64,000 bases of DNA from Jacaranda mimosifolia (GCA_018894105.1 CM032118.1:26764690-26828689), one strand, 5' to 3'. Shown: positions 12,282-23,973, numbered from the stretch's first letter. Program-made: numbers and translations. The notes: generated by a model from the sequence alone, not told the origin.

Positions 12282-13040
12282 AATTGCAATATATTATTCA
12301 CCATACATAAAATTTGTAGTCAATAAATATATTTTTACTATGGTAAGAAAAAGTGTAGTATTTAACATGAGTTTCACCATACATTTGGAATTTTATACTA
12401 GATTAGAAAAATCATAGCAAATTGTGCTTTTGTACTACATTATTTTTAGTGAAGTAAAAAATATTGTAGTAAAATTGTGCTTTTGTACTACATTATTTTT
12501 AGTGAAGTAAAAAATATTGTAGTAAAAAGCATATTTTCTTGTAATTCATGATTTTTCTAGAAGAATTGCTAGCATGATATTGAGAAAGTATTCTATGCAC
12601 ATTATTGAAATTTGTTGGCATGATAAAGTTATTAAAACTTTTGATATACCTAGCATGACATGTTGTCTTGGCAAATTTCAAATTTTTTTGATGATATTAT
12701 TATGCTTTGATATGTTGCTCTGATTGTTCGCTCTGAAATATCTTATGCTCTAATAATTTGAAATAACTTTTGAAGAAAATTGAAGTATCTATAGATCCAT
12801 GCTCTAATATCACTAAGTCAATTATTCTAGCATGCATTGCTTATTATGACACTGTTCTTACTTAGAAAATACAATTGATGAGTTGATTATTGCTCTCAAA
12901 TGGAAATATGTGATATAATGCATTTACTAAGTTTAAGTCCTCAAAAATCCCCCACGGAACCGCATAATGTTTGACATTATAAAAAAAAGAAGAGATTGTT
13001 GACAAACCAACCTTTGATACAAATGAATTCATGAAGTGAT
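12282..13040. other. AT-rich DNA with a 53-bp tandem duplication, no gene seen
   Basis: Nothing in this stretch reads as a gene. It contains many 'tgtagta' and 'caccatacat' motifs. Right of the 53-bp duplication is 'attttcttgtaa', which faintly resembles a CACTA end, but no partner end is visible. The frames at 12499-12681 and 12862-13062 have no recognisable content. Confidence 0.5.
12421..12526. repeat. Exact 53-bp tandem duplication (2 copies)
   Basis: The unit starting 'attgtgcttttgtactac' and ending 'tattgtagtaaa' occurs at 12421-12473 and again at 12474-12526 with no difference seen. An identical pair points to a recent duplication. Confidence 0.95.
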
Positions 13041-14336
13041 GATTGATAGATAAAAGGTTCAAATCAATGGTTTATATCTAATCCAATTTTCAAAGACTGC
13101 TTGAAGAAAAGAATAAATTCTAGGTAACGGGAAGGAATTTGCACTTATTCATGACTAAGGCTGAAATTTCCAAATCCCCCACCTAAAAAAGCTGGAAGAC
13201 TCAATGTTTAAGTTTCAAATTCAAAATTGAAGTCTAAAAAACATATATAAAAGGCAGACTATACAGGAAGTCAAAGTTGAAAGCAAAGACTATCTTACAC
13301 TAAAGAGGAAACTTTAGAAATACTCCATTCTTTTGAGTAATGTCTACAAATGTTTTCAAACGGTTAATTGGCCTATACATACTCCAAGATGACATTCAAA
13401 TGAAAAGAGAGATGCTACAGAAATTTTCAATCTTGTGTTTTTACCCATATTCAAAGTCTTTTAAGCTACATTCAAGTTTCTCAAGTCTAGCAAGCCAAGA
13501 TTAGTTTTTTCTCTTACTCTCTAGATTGGGAGTTGTGCTTAAATTGTGTATTAGCTTTAGAGAAGTTTAACCTCCACTTTTCTTTTTCGTCTTTATAAGG
13601 TTAAGACCTCTCCTTAAAGTAATACTGCCAAAGGAATATATTTCCTAGGGACATACTACTCTAGTTAAGACTGATCCTTAAAGTCTGGTGTTGAAGGAAT
13701 TCATTTCCTTATGATGCACTCTCTAAAGGTTATACTTTATCCATAAAAGTTGGGTTTGAACTTTATCCCGCAAAAAGTTGTTAAGAGTGTTAAAGGAATT
13801 CATTTTCATGTAAAGCATCATTACAGGTTTGGCCTTATCCTTGTAAAAGGTTGAATTTTTCATTGAGCCCGGTAAAATCAAGGTTCGGCTATTCTATACC
13901 TTAAAGAACCAAGTTTTTAGCTAAGCCTACAAAAGCTAAGATTTAGTCCTTTGATACATCGAAGGACTAGGTTAGGACTGATCACATTTAAAAATATGGG
14001 TTAGGATTGCTCTTACAAAAATTTGGATGATAGGTTAAATTTGATCTTGTAAAAAATAATCGATCTAGTGAGCTTTTTTGAAAATCCTAAGTTGCAAAGT
14101 TTAGGTAGAGCAATAGGATCTTTTAGTGTGAAGCTCTCCAAATCCTGGTGTTCTTTTGCTTTATTCTTTACTTTATGCAATGTTTACCTGTTGATTACTA
14201 CACTACATATTGTTTCTAACCTTACAATTAATCAACTATCTGCTTGAGTTTTTTTAAAGTATTGAACTAATAGAGTCATGAAGGAATTTGAAAGAATCGT
14301 TGCGTGAGAAAAGTTGAATACGCATAATTCAACCTT
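13041..14336 (+). repeat. Probable LTR remnant, SIRE/Maximus-like copia
   Basis: There is no open frame of note. The style is that of a long SIRE-type LTR: repeated 'ggttaagacc', 'ccttgtaaaaggtt' and 'gattgctcttacaaaa' phrases, then 'gtgaagctctccaaatcctggtgttcttttgc' at about 14130-14160, which resembles the end of the transcribed part of such LTRs. It stops near 'gcataattcaac' (about 14335) where such LTRs end. No second LTR, primer-binding site or coding region adjoins it. The assignment rests on resemblance only. Confidence 0.35.
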
Positions 14337-14935
14337 TAATGCCCAAATTCTGTACCACAAGTTTCAATTTTAGTAGTCCTCAAAAGATCTCTGATATAAA
14401 TCTCCACACTCTTGAGCTCCTTTTGCACTTTAAATTCCCATTCCTTCGCTTTTCTTTTTCTGCTTCGATGCTTGACATTTGCAAGGTCCCTTGCACCAAT
14501 GTTCTCCTTCTTTGTCCATAATGATCGAGGGTCTTAGTTGTTATTTCTCATCTTTTTGTGTTGGGAGGTCACATGAGTGCTAGTGCCTCTCATCATAGAT
14601 CTCTTCTGCATCCTTAATATTCCTTCTTCTTTCTTTGAGATTCCCATATACAATGCCAAAATGTTGTTACTCAAAAATGGAGCTAGATCCTTTCTAAAAA
14701 ACAACAGAGTGTTGATTTGTCTTCTTAGGAAAACGAGCAAAGAGATATGCTCTTCTCGAGATTTCTTTCACTCTAAGAAATTTTGCAAATGATTTCTCTT
14801 TTCCATTTTTCTTTTCAAGACTTAGTATTTATAGATTTTAGTCTTGATGGACCTAGGTCCATTGGGATTTTTCTGCCCTACTTTATAGGCTTGACTTGTC
14901 TTCTGGGCTTTTTAGTCCATTTACTCAATTAATTA
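14337..14935 (-). repeat. Possible Ty3/gypsy 5' LTR and leader remnant
   Basis: Read on the minus strand, CTATAAATACTAAG (near 14834) looks like a promoter. It is followed by a leader and then by 'CATTTTGGCATTGTATATGGGAAT' near 14665-14640, placed like a gypsy primer-binding site region. Beyond it a short frame reads MQKRSMMRG (from about 14615), like the start of a small basic gag N-terminus. The body of the element is absent. The frames at 14534-14740, 14577-14792 and 14339-14521 overlap this and are not separate genes. Confidence 0.35.
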
Positions 14936-14939
14936 ACTT

Positions 14940-16208
14940 TAGATTAAATTACAAAACTACCCCTGAGTTTGCCTAAATTACAAAAAAATAAAAAGAAAAA
15001 AAAACCTTATTGTTTGAGAAATTACCAAGACACCCCTAACTTTTAATGCCGTCTAATAATATAGTCCAATAGTTACTCACCGTTAGGATTTTGATGATGC
15101 ACCATAAAGAAAATTACGTGAAGTTTCAAAAATACCCTTCAATGCTATATTGTAAGATATTTAAATTTGTTAAGGATTGATTTGTAATAATTTTATTCTA
15201 TGAGGACCTATATATACACGTATATATATTATAAGATATGTAAAATTTGTAAATAATACATATATATATACTAAATAATGCATATATATAAATACACCCC
15301 TACATCCACCCCCATTATATTGCCCAGCTTGACATTAGCTAGATTCGGCTTGCAAATCTGGACAGACAAGATCTGGTCAGGTTGCTTGGCCATGGTTGGT
15401 GAAAGGTTGTAGGGGGATGGGAGGGGTTTTTTTTGTATTGTTTTAATTCTTATCTTTTTTCAATTAATAAATAAATTTAATTAAAATATAAATTTAATAT
15501 TTTTTTACTTAATTAGTTCTTAATTATGAAATCAATTTGATTAAATTAAATGAGATGAATTTATAATTTTAATATTATTGAATATGAAATTTAAACTTGC
15601 AATTTTTACGATGATAGATTTTTATTTTTCATTTTTCAAAATTTTTATTTATTTATTTTGATTAATTAATAATTAAACCAAATTTAATTAATTATTTTAA
15701 ATATATTTATTATGTGAAATAATAGATATAGATTTTCATTTTTTACTTTACTTATTTTGTTTCTTAATAAATAATTTAATTTAATAAATCATTAAAGTAA
15801 TTCACCCCTTAAAATATTAAAGTTATATTGCGTAAGATAATATATTAGATCTTCATTTTCTTAATATTTACTTATTTTATTTATTTATTACTAAAAACCT
15901 AATTAAACTATTTTAGATATGTTTACTGTTTTATCATTATTAAATATGTACTATAGGGTAAATTACAAAAACTACCCTTGAGGTTTTAAAAATATATCTA
16001 ATAGACCCTCACAAGTTTAAAAATATTACAAATAGGTCCAACAATAATTTTTTGCTACTTTAGTGGCAAGGTATTTTTTTCCCTTTGCACTTTCCGTTTG
16101 TATTACATATAGGTTTCAAAAGTTGGGGGGTTTTTGATAATTTTTCAAACAATGAGTATTTTTTTGCAATTTAGGCATACCTTAGGGGTAGTTTTTGAAA
16201 CCCTTAAT
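14940..16208. mobile_element. Terminal-inverted-repeat (MITE/MULE-type) non-coding element(s)
   Basis: The left end contains 'aaattacaaaactacccctgag' and the right end, reverse-complemented, contains 'tttcaaaaactacccctaagg'. The similarity extends inward over about 80 bp (both sides continue with 'gcctaaatt' and 'attgtttga' blocks). A third copy of the same end, 'gggtaaattacaaaaactaccc', lies in direct orientation at 15957. So either one 1.27-kb element or a 1-kb remnant plus a 250-bp MITE (15957-16208) is present. The interior is AT-rich, with TA-rich runs at 15205-15300 and no gene. The target duplication is unclear. Confidence 0.6.
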
Positions 16209-17219
16209 TATAAGGCCCATTTACTATTTTTGATCAATTTATCAAATTGTTCTTAAACCCAATTTTAATCATATCATTTGATAATTGCCACATCACCAAG
16301 AACAAATGTCACATAGGCCGATGAACAATTTCCCATTAGCAAAATCCTTTTTTGCCAATGGTGACAACAAGTTAATGCAAGTAAGTCTTTCATCCACTTT
16401 GGTAATAATGTGCATGGATGGAGCCGACAAGACATTCTACTTATCTTGGAGATGAAAGAGTGTCACCATAGAAAACATCTGGGATTTCTTACAAATCTCA
16501 AACAAAGACGCAAAGTTTTTAGGATTTAATAGAAAAAATGGAAAGAAAATTAAGTAGATCGAAGGTACATAGTTTATCTTAAGTCGATGGAAGCATTTTA
16601 ATAAAACTGTAATGCAATCTTTGCCTATCTATTAAAATCCATTTGTTTCAGGCTTGATAAACTCATGAGAGACTTTTGGTGGGGTTGCACAAAGGATAAA
16701 ATATAAACTTATGCTGAAATGTTAAGATAAGAACATCTCTTGATTTCAGGTCGAACTGGATAAGCACAAAGGAAGTGATTGTTGGAAGTAGAGGGTTTAA
16801 TAGTTGACTAGGGGAGTTGTAAATTCTGTTGGAAGAGAGCTTTTTCAGTTTCCAAATTTCGATTGCGTTCAACAGGTTTAATTGGATTAAGTGGGTGAAT
16901 GGGTGGCAGGATATGCTGTAATTGCCATTTGTTTGCAAGGTTTTGGGGGGTTGTTCTTGCTTGGTGCTTCTTTATCTATCAGTACAAGATTGTGTATCAA
17001 TTAGCTGGAGTAGATATAGCCAGAGGTGTATAAACCATCAATGAAAAATTGTTTAATTTATGGCATCTGGAACTTCAAATTGCGTTTATGGTTAGAACAT
17101 TATTAAGTGAAAATTTATAGCTAATATTTCGTCTTCTCAAATGGTTTGTCTTTATCAAGTTTATCCATTGGCATTTTAATTTGTAGTCCCAAATCATCTA
17201 GAGGCTCGATTTTCGGAGA

Positions 17220-18270
17220 ATGGCAAATCTTAATAAAGCACTTATAGCAAAACTTGCTTGGATGATCAAAGATGATAGCCCTAAACTTCAGATTTTTAAG
17301 ATCAAATATCTTAAACACTCTCATTTCTTTGATGTAGATAAAGCTTTGCAATTTGCTTCTTGGATGTGGAAGGACATCATGGTTCACCAAAATCTGATTC
17401 GCCAAGAAACTTGTTTACAAATTTCATCCAATTTTGAAGTTCAAACTTGGGAGGACCTTTAGATTTCTTAATTGGAAATTTTCACTGCATTCTCCAATTC
17501 CATTGACACTTCGATAGAATTTTATCTTGTGAAATCTCTAATGAGCATACAGAGTGGGATATTAGTACTTTGTACTTTCTTTTTCCACCAAATGTTTCTA
17601 ATGACATCTTAAAAGTTTGCATTTCTGTAGGCGATTCTCCAAAAACTAAAATCTAGACCCTTTCTACTAATAGGAGGTTTTCTGTTAAGAGAGCTTATCT
17701 AATAGACCAAAGGACCCGATCTTGTTCATCTTCTAATGGTAAGAAACAATTGTGGAAAAAACTTTGGAATGCTAAGCATCATGATCACATTAAAATTTTG
17801 ATTTGGTAGCTTATTAATAATGCTTTTCTGTTGGGTTATTGAATTTTGTAGTTTGTACTAATGCTTCATGGCCTTTCTGCCAAGATCATATTGAAACTAG
17901 CAAGCATGTGTTTATGGATTGTCATTTTGCGGTTCAACTTTGGCTTTCATTACTTTGGAATTGTTGGTTCAATTCAATTAGCCATCTGTCAATTGATCAA
18001 TGGGTAGACAAGTTGCTTTCTCTTAATCCTAAAATTTGTCCAGTTACTGGTTGGATTGATGAGTTTATGACCTTCTCATTTGTTGCCATGTACTTAATTT
18101 GGAGAAAGCATAATGATATATGTCATCATGGTTGTGCCTCTGATGCACTTTTGCTTGCAAAGATAGCAGAAAAGGAATCCATCCTTCACCATAAAGCCCA
18201 GTTGCTAAAAATCTGTCAAGCTCGTGAATTAGTGAATGCTAAATGGAAAGCCCTCCTTATGGTTGGTTAA
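17220..18270 (+). pseudogene. LINE ORF2 C-terminus: RT tail and zf-RVT zinc-binding domain
   Basis: Two open pieces (17220-17462 and 17839-18270) are joined by a frame with stops. The second carries CPFCQDHIETSKHVFMDC, the cysteine/histidine pattern of the zinc-binding region that follows RT in plant LINEs. A tryptophan-rich stretch follows (LWLSLLWNCW). Stops such as the TAG at 17460 break the chain. Confidence 0.78.
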
Positions 18271-18630
18271 AAACAAACGTGGACATTGCTTTTAAGGAAA
18301 ACAGATCAAGCGACACCATCGTCACTCGTAAGGCAGAGAGCCATGTGGTTTTCGCTTTTGCTCTTCAAATTTGGGCTCATAATGCTACTCAAACTGAAAC
18401 GAGATGTCTTCGAAAGCCATGAAAACTTTTGATTCAGCCAAAGAGAAAACATGTGGTCTCTGAAAGTGATTCCTGGTTTGTTGTTGGCATGACAAAATGG
18501 AAGGAGAAAATTTTGGACTGGACTGCTCATGGTCATGCAGAAAAAATATGGAAAATTTTACCTAAATGGTCCGAATGCATAAACAAGATCCCAAAAGGAG
18601 GTAATTCTATGGTGCATAATTTGACTTAAT
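18262..18630 (+). pseudogene. LINE RNase H domain remnant
   Basis: A frame starting with GWLKTNVDIAF (about 18260) matches the first strand of the plant LINE-associated RNase H, including the catalytic aspartate of the 'NVD' motif. The last part, 18429-18629, ends with IPKGGNSMVHNLT, which corresponds to the final helix motif 'N..AH.LA' of this domain. Frameshifts separate the parts. It is not functional. Confidence 0.7.
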
Positions 18631-18770
18631 GGGCACTTGGTAAAAATTGGAATGGCCCAATTCCACCTGATGTATTTTTTTCATATTATCTCACATGAAA
18701 CTCCTTTTTGCAATCCGGCAAGACTTTAATTTATATTTAATGAAATTATCTTATAAAAAAATACTTTTTT

Positions 18771-20536
18771 TTAATTATAGTGTCATCAAGCGCCACGTCT
18801 AATAATTTTAATCTACTTTTGTCAAATAACTATTTAGACAGTCCTATTTTTACAATTTTTTCAAAATTAAATGTGAGTCAGCAATGTGACAAAAGGTCAT
18901 GAGGAGGTCACCCAATCGAGAAACACATGATACAAGTTTGTCGAATCTTGGTTCCGAGTTCCGACTGATAATTTCTCAAATTGGTCATGAGCTGAAAGAA
19001 AAAGCTACCGCAGTCACGTCTTAGGTGAGAGTAGATTTCTTGATAGCGATACCCAAAATACTATTTGCCTTTTTCCAAGACTCAGATATTCTTTCGACAG
19101 TTCAAATCTGCTTTGTGGCTGTGTATCATTCGAGATAGTTGATTTAAGATCCAAGATTCTAACAAATCCTCATTACAAGCTCCAGATAGTGGGTTTTGTT
19201 TGTAAGATTCAACTCTCAGTCGTTGTATAGTTTTCTGATCTTTAAGCCTATTTTTCGCGCTTTACAGTTATGAATTATCTGTCTTTGGGATGTCTTGTCA
19301 TGTGGGTTTTGATAAATGTTCAATACACTGTCTCTGCTCTTTGCCGGTAGCTGGGTCCCTGACGATTTCCTGCTTAATGTTCGGTATAGGATTGCTGTTA
19401 CTGTCCTGTTTTGGTCATCTTTGATTATAATCTTTTTGTTAGGTTTTAAGGGATAAGAGAATTTTTCTGTGGTTTTTGTTTTCGCATATTTGCTTAGCTT
19501 TATGTCTGTGGGTTGAGGGTTTGATTCGGTTGACTTTAGCCCTTTTGTAGGATTTTTACGGTCAATACAACTAATTTAAGAGTATCATGGCGAAATTGAT
19601 TATGTGACTGTTCAATAAAAAAGATGCAGCAGTATTTGGTGCTTCTGATCTACTGGTTTTGTTTCCCTGAGATCATTTAAATCAAAAGCATTGAATATGG
19701 AGTTGCTTTCTGGGAAAGTCACCTGTGGAAGTAGCGTGGCAAAGCATTACGAGCCTCTCCGAGATTTTGTCATTGAAAATTACTCAGACGCTTGAAGATA
19801 TCCTTCTCTTTTCCCAGTTTTTCTCTACAATTAAAGGATTTACTTGCCACTCTTTTGGGATTTTATTTTGAAGTGACAAATGGCAGTGTGAATTATATCT
19901 CTAATAGGTATGTGGCATGTGTTTTAGGGAGGTAGTTTCAACACTCGATCTATCAATAGCTGCGGCACACCCATTTGAATCTAGGCAGCTTTTGCTTATG
20001 TAGTTGTTAAAATCATGTATCATACAATAAAAACCTAAATGGATTCTATAGTTTCATTTTTTTGTTTTCTTTATTAGTAGAAAGTTTGTCATGTTTGATG
20101 TTTTTTTGAGCTTGGTAACTTTCATATTTGATGATCTGGGTAGAAGAGCGTGTAAGCATAGTACGAGTTCTCCACTTGCACTTTCTACTAAAAAAGCCTT
20201 TGTTTTATATTTGTATATAGTTTGTTCTCTATCTAGATAAGTAAGAATCTCAGAAGTTATGGAATGAGCAGGTGCCAGTGGATTACAGGAATAAGTTACT
20301 CCAAATTTGCATGCCAGTTACTTCAAATTTGAACTATCCCTAAAAACGGCATATGAAAATACATTATTACTTTACAGTCATTGGTCAAATATTGTTATAT
20401 TGCAATTTGATGAAGACGTATGTAGAATCATCTGCATTGCATACTCAGTCAAATTGCTTTCATGGATTTCATATATAATGTTGTATATGCTTTATTTTGA
20501 TTCAAGACTTGCGTGCTTCATGCTGCTCTTTTTCAG
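18771..20536 (+). promoter_or_regulatory. Upstream region, 5' leader exon and leader intron of the host gene
   Basis: The base composition becomes more balanced than in the flanking transposons and no transposon domain is seen. A first non-coding exon is likely near 18.95-19.2 kb. Two good donor sites are AG|GTGAGA at 19025 and TTT|GTAAGA at 19202. The intron ends at a strong acceptor, 'ctctttttcag' (AG at 20535-20536). The donor cannot be chosen from sequence alone. The frame at 20307-20552 lies inside the intron and is not supported. Confidence 0.5.
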
Positions 20537-20642
20537 GATCTTGAACAGATAAATTTAGCATCTATTTTTGGAGCAAGCTCTGGAGTTATACTAACTTCTA
20601 CAAAACATATTGTTAGTTGATCTATACACGAGTTGGAACAGT

Positions 20643-21125
20643 ATGGTTCAGACATTAGAAGCTATAAGAGGTGGGGGAGGATCTGTTAAAGTAGGTACAA
20701 CAGGGACAATCAGTGCACTGATGTCTAGAGAGATAGAATCCACAAAGTCTGCATCTAAGGTGCCTTCCGTTTGTACTTCTGTCTCTGTTTTGGCTGGTGA
20801 TATTACTCCTAGAAAACTGAAACCAAGAACATCAATGGATGAAGCAAGCAGCAGTAACACAAGCAATGTTAAAAATGATAAAAGCCGTGAAGCTTTAAGG
20901 AAGACAAAGCACTATGCTGGAGGAACTCATCAAATTCCAATGCTGGCAGATGATGATGTATCAATAGATGGGACTCCTATAAGACCAAAACCCATCAAAA
21001 AAGGGACTAGTGTAGTTGAAATTGTGGACATAAAATGTGGAAATCCAGACAAGACATGGGTAAACCCTATAACGAATCGTTTGAAGAAGCTTGGGTTCTC
21101 AAAACTATCTGACAGCATTGGCTAA
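20643..21125 (+). CDS. Conserved plant protein of unknown function, 160 aa
   Basis: The start chosen is the ATG at 20643. The frame can be extended to 20610 only through a TTG, which plants would not normally use. The protein opens MVQTLEAIRGGGGSVKVGTTG, a glycine-rich N-terminus that I recall from small uncharacterised plant proteins. A Ser/Thr/Lys-rich middle follows (about residues 30-100), probably disordered. It ends with the acidic-then-basic segment VVEIVDIKCGNPDK (about 129-142) and RLKKLGFSKLS. There is no signal peptide, membrane segment or known catalytic motif. The coding part is one uninterrupted exon preceded by a splice acceptor at 20536 and followed by a 3' UTR intron. It is the only intact non-transposon gene I can support in the window. 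Its function is unknown to me. Confidence 0.8.
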   Translation: MVQTLEAIRGGGGSVKVGTTGTISALMSREIESTKSASKVPSVCTSVSVLAGDITPRKLKPRTSMDEASSSNTSNVKNDKSREALRKTKHYAGGTHQIPMLADDDVSIDGTPIRPKPIKKGTSVVEIVDIKCGNPDKTWVNPITNRLKKLGFSKLSDSIG

Positions 21126-21167
21126 GGTTGCTCTCAACTTGTTAAGATCAGGTTTCAGAATCTTCCT

Positions 21168-21276
21168 GTAAGTGAATCCAGAAAACGTATTTGGGTGATT
21201 GCTTGCTACTATTTGTACCATAGAACACATGCTTTGTATGACCCTGTTGCTTCCCCTCCTCTTTTTTTTTTTCCAG
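21168..21276 (+). other. Intron in the 3' UTR of the host gene (109 nt)
   Basis: The donor CT|GTAAGT at 21168 is a full-strength consensus. The acceptor is a long pyrimidine run followed by CCAG at 21273-21276. The intron begins 42 nt after the TAA at 21123-21125. Its length is typical of short plant introns. Confidence 0.7.
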
Positions 21277-21760
21277 GAATGGTGATCAACGCAAGCTTGG
21301 ATTTGTAGAAGCAACAAAAGGAAGCTGAATCTGCAAGTTGGATAGAAGGGTTGTTGTAGCTGTTCTGCTTCGACCATCTAACTCAAGCTGGCAAAAAGTA
21401 TTCTATTTCATGCTTGATGAGGGATCAAACAGTACCTCTGGTCCCTATTTCTACTGGATTAGATTTTGCATTAATTTTTTCACAATGTTCTGGGCCAAGA
21501 CTGTGGGATATGTGCACCGTCTCTTTTTATGCTAGGAGGAAGTGTGGAAGCTTGTGGCTGAATAGTGGTTTTGGGTCTTGTTTTTGTTTAGAGTTTGATG
21601 CGTCTTGGTTAGGTCTTGTTACTTTGGAACTTTCATGAATTCTTTACCTTTAGAAATCTATGGGAGCTGGCATCTTTGGGTGGTGATGTGGTTTAAGGAA
21701 TTTAAGTTGCTTTCCTGTACTATCCCTTAACAATTATTAATTTATTCTGTTTTAACTCTT
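21277..21760 (+). other. 3' UTR and downstream end of the host gene
   Basis: The sequence continues with non-transposon composition to about 21.76 kb. AT-rich signals such as 'aattattaatttattctg' near 21735 could serve as the polyadenylation region. The short frames at 21338-21535 and 21414-21638 lie in this transcript part and have no recognisable content. Confidence 0.45.
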
Positions 21761-23090
21761 GAAGTCCATTACAATCCCCATTTGCCAATTTGGCGGCAGT
21801 AGGTGAAAGAAAAGAATCGAAAGTGTTTTTTCCTCTTTTTTATTTTTGGGCCAGAAAAAATTGTAGATGGAGTATTGATGCTTCTGCAATTGCTGGTGTT
21901 CCCCTACTTTTCCTTGTCTTGAAAGTGTGGATGGTAAATGGGTGGTTAGGTTTGATTTGAGCTAATGTGAATTCAGTTTAAAATGATTTGAGTTCAAATG
22001 GGTTGAGATAGGTGGACAGAAGTGGGTTTTTAATGGCTTGAGTTGGACTGAAAGATGGGTTGATTCCAAATGGGTCTCTAATATAAAACAAAAAAATACT
22101 GATCCATTTTACTTACTCAAAAATATTAGATCAAAAGATGATGATAATATTAATATACCTTTTGAATCCTATTTAAAATATAATTTCACATTATAATAAG
22201 ATGATTTATTAAATTATATTTTAATTTTATTAACCTTTTTCATAATAGGCATGCATTCATATTAAAAATTAATTTTGAATAGTACATATTACATAATAAA
22301 GTTGATAATTATAAAGAAAATTACATTATTGTTGCATCACTAATAGCGCATTTGGTTTTATTTTAGAGACCTATTTTCATTTTCAGTCATTTCTAAAAAT
22401 TTAAAAGGTTGTTATAATTTTGAAATGGAAATAGAAATGCGTTTGGATAAATTGTTAGAAAGCAATGATTAAAGTAGATCTATGGTTGAAAAAATAGTCG
22501 GTTTATATTTTTTTTATGTTTAAAAAATTATTTTTTAAAAATATATGTATATTTTATTAATTTTAAAATAATAGTGAGTACTTTCTATCAAATCAAATTT
22601 GAATTTGATTGATGTGATAATAAGATGATGGAGTAGATTTAAAAAGAGTTTGAAAATGAAAATATGAATACTTTTGAGTGAAAATAGAGAGAAAGTGATA
22701 GTTTTCATATTTTATTTTCAAGTGAAAATGGAAATGTGCCCATGGAAATGAAACTAAATAGGTCGTAAGTGTATATCGAATTTTTAATTGTGAAAGTGTT
22801 GGGTCTTATTAACTTTTAAGAATTAAATTAAATGAATTGTATGTCAATCTTACCATTGGCAATTTGCCATGCAATATTAGCTAAGTAAAAAATTTAATTT
22901 TTTTTTAATTAATAGACAAAATATTTGTTTGTATGGCTTCAAGATATTATTCATGCATTAAGATTTACATATTGGATGAATTTTAGACAATTAATTTATT
23001 AATATGTCCAAAGCCTAAAATATATTTCAATTTTGAATCTATTAATAATTCAAAATTTTGATATTTTGGCAAAGACAAAAATGAAAATAG
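21761..23090. other. AT-rich intergenic DNA, no gene seen
   Basis: Only A/T-rich low-complexity sequence and a MITE candidate (22345-22765) are visible. There is a 'gggttga'/'gagttcaaatgggttgag' rich patch at 21920-22080. Confidence 0.5.
22345..22765. mobile_element. MITE candidate, about 420 bp
   Basis: The left end 'gcgcatttggttttattt' and the reverse complement of the right end, 'gacctatttagtttcattt', are imperfect inverted repeats of about 19 bp. They have the 'catttggtttt' style common in plant hAT-type MITEs. No clear 8-bp target duplication is visible and the interior has no coding potential. Confidence 0.35.
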
Positions 23091-23973
23091 TATGGGTTAA
23101 TTGGAGAAAAGTAGTCAAACCAAGTTATAATTTAGGATTCAATCCCTACTTGAATATTGTTGGACTTCACTCCCCAATTCAAAATATTTTTTTGAGTTCA
23201 CTCCCCACTTGAGTTAAAAAGACAAAAGAAGTCTTCACTTGGATTGAAAATGACAATGGTTCATCCATTTCCCTATTAACAAAAACATTACTTCAAAATA
23301 ACTCTCCCCTACTCACGTTTTTTCTTCCCATTTCTTCCATTTTGTGAAGCCATGCCCAGCCTTTGCATCAACATTGTGTTCTCCAACTTCACGCTGGTGC
23401 TGCAATGACGCTTTCGTCTCTTTCACTTACTTGTTTTGGGATCGATATTTCTCTATTTATTTTGTTGTCGAAGTTAGAAGGGTTTCTATTTTCGCCCCTC
23501 AATTGCGTAGCCTATGAGATAAGTTGTGTAATTTTCTATTCCGTTATTTTTGTTTTGGAATACAAAAAAAATTTCATACATTTTTTTGTTTGTTTTTTGT
23601 TTGATTTTGGTTTTAATTATTTTAGGCCTGATTTTGAGATACTCAATTCACCCACAATTAGTATTTTCTTTTATTAAAAAAAAAAACCTAATATAAGTTT
23701 TTTCATACTTGAATGTTGTCAATTTATACTTCAATTATTGTTTTAATTGTATGCTTCAATTATCAATTATATGAATTTAGTGATTATATAATTCATATAA
23801 GGTGTAGTATATATTAGTTGTTTGTAATTGAATTTTTGTGATATTATCTGATTTATAGTGTATACGATATGTATAGATCATGTTTAGGCGTTTCTTGGAC
23901 ATCTGTTCCTACAAACTCATTATTAATATAATTAGTATTATTTTTAAATAATACTGTATGAAAATTTAAATTA

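Larger units (their letters stand above)
16300..18770 (+). mobile_element. Non-LTR retrotransposon (LINE, L1-type) remnant
   Basis: Several frames on the plus strand fit the C-terminal half of a plant L1 ORF2 in the right order: an RT-thumb piece with LDKLMRDFWWG (about 16650), NKALIAKLAWMI (17230-17265), a FSVKRAYL segment and WKKLWNAKHHDHIKILIW (about 17675-17810), then the zf-RVT domain and an RNase H tail. The end is A-rich (about 18715-18765, 'ttataaaaaaa'). About 390 bp at 16715-17110 do not fit the LINE and may be an insertion. The 5' half, with endonuclease and RT core, is missing, as expected of a 5'-truncated LINE. Confidence 0.8.

Noticed and set aside
12282..12540. Possible CACTA terminus ('ttttcttgtaa')
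   Set aside because: The GTG end is lost and there is no partner end or 3-bp duplication.
20610..20642. N-terminal extension of the host protein (LVDLYTSWNS)
   Set aside because: It depends on a TTG start. The ATG at 20643 begins the conserved-looking protein.
23363..23677. 104-codon frame
   Set aside because: Hydrophobic Phe-rich translation of T-rich DNA. No start context or homologue was recognised. Kept only as possible captured DNA.
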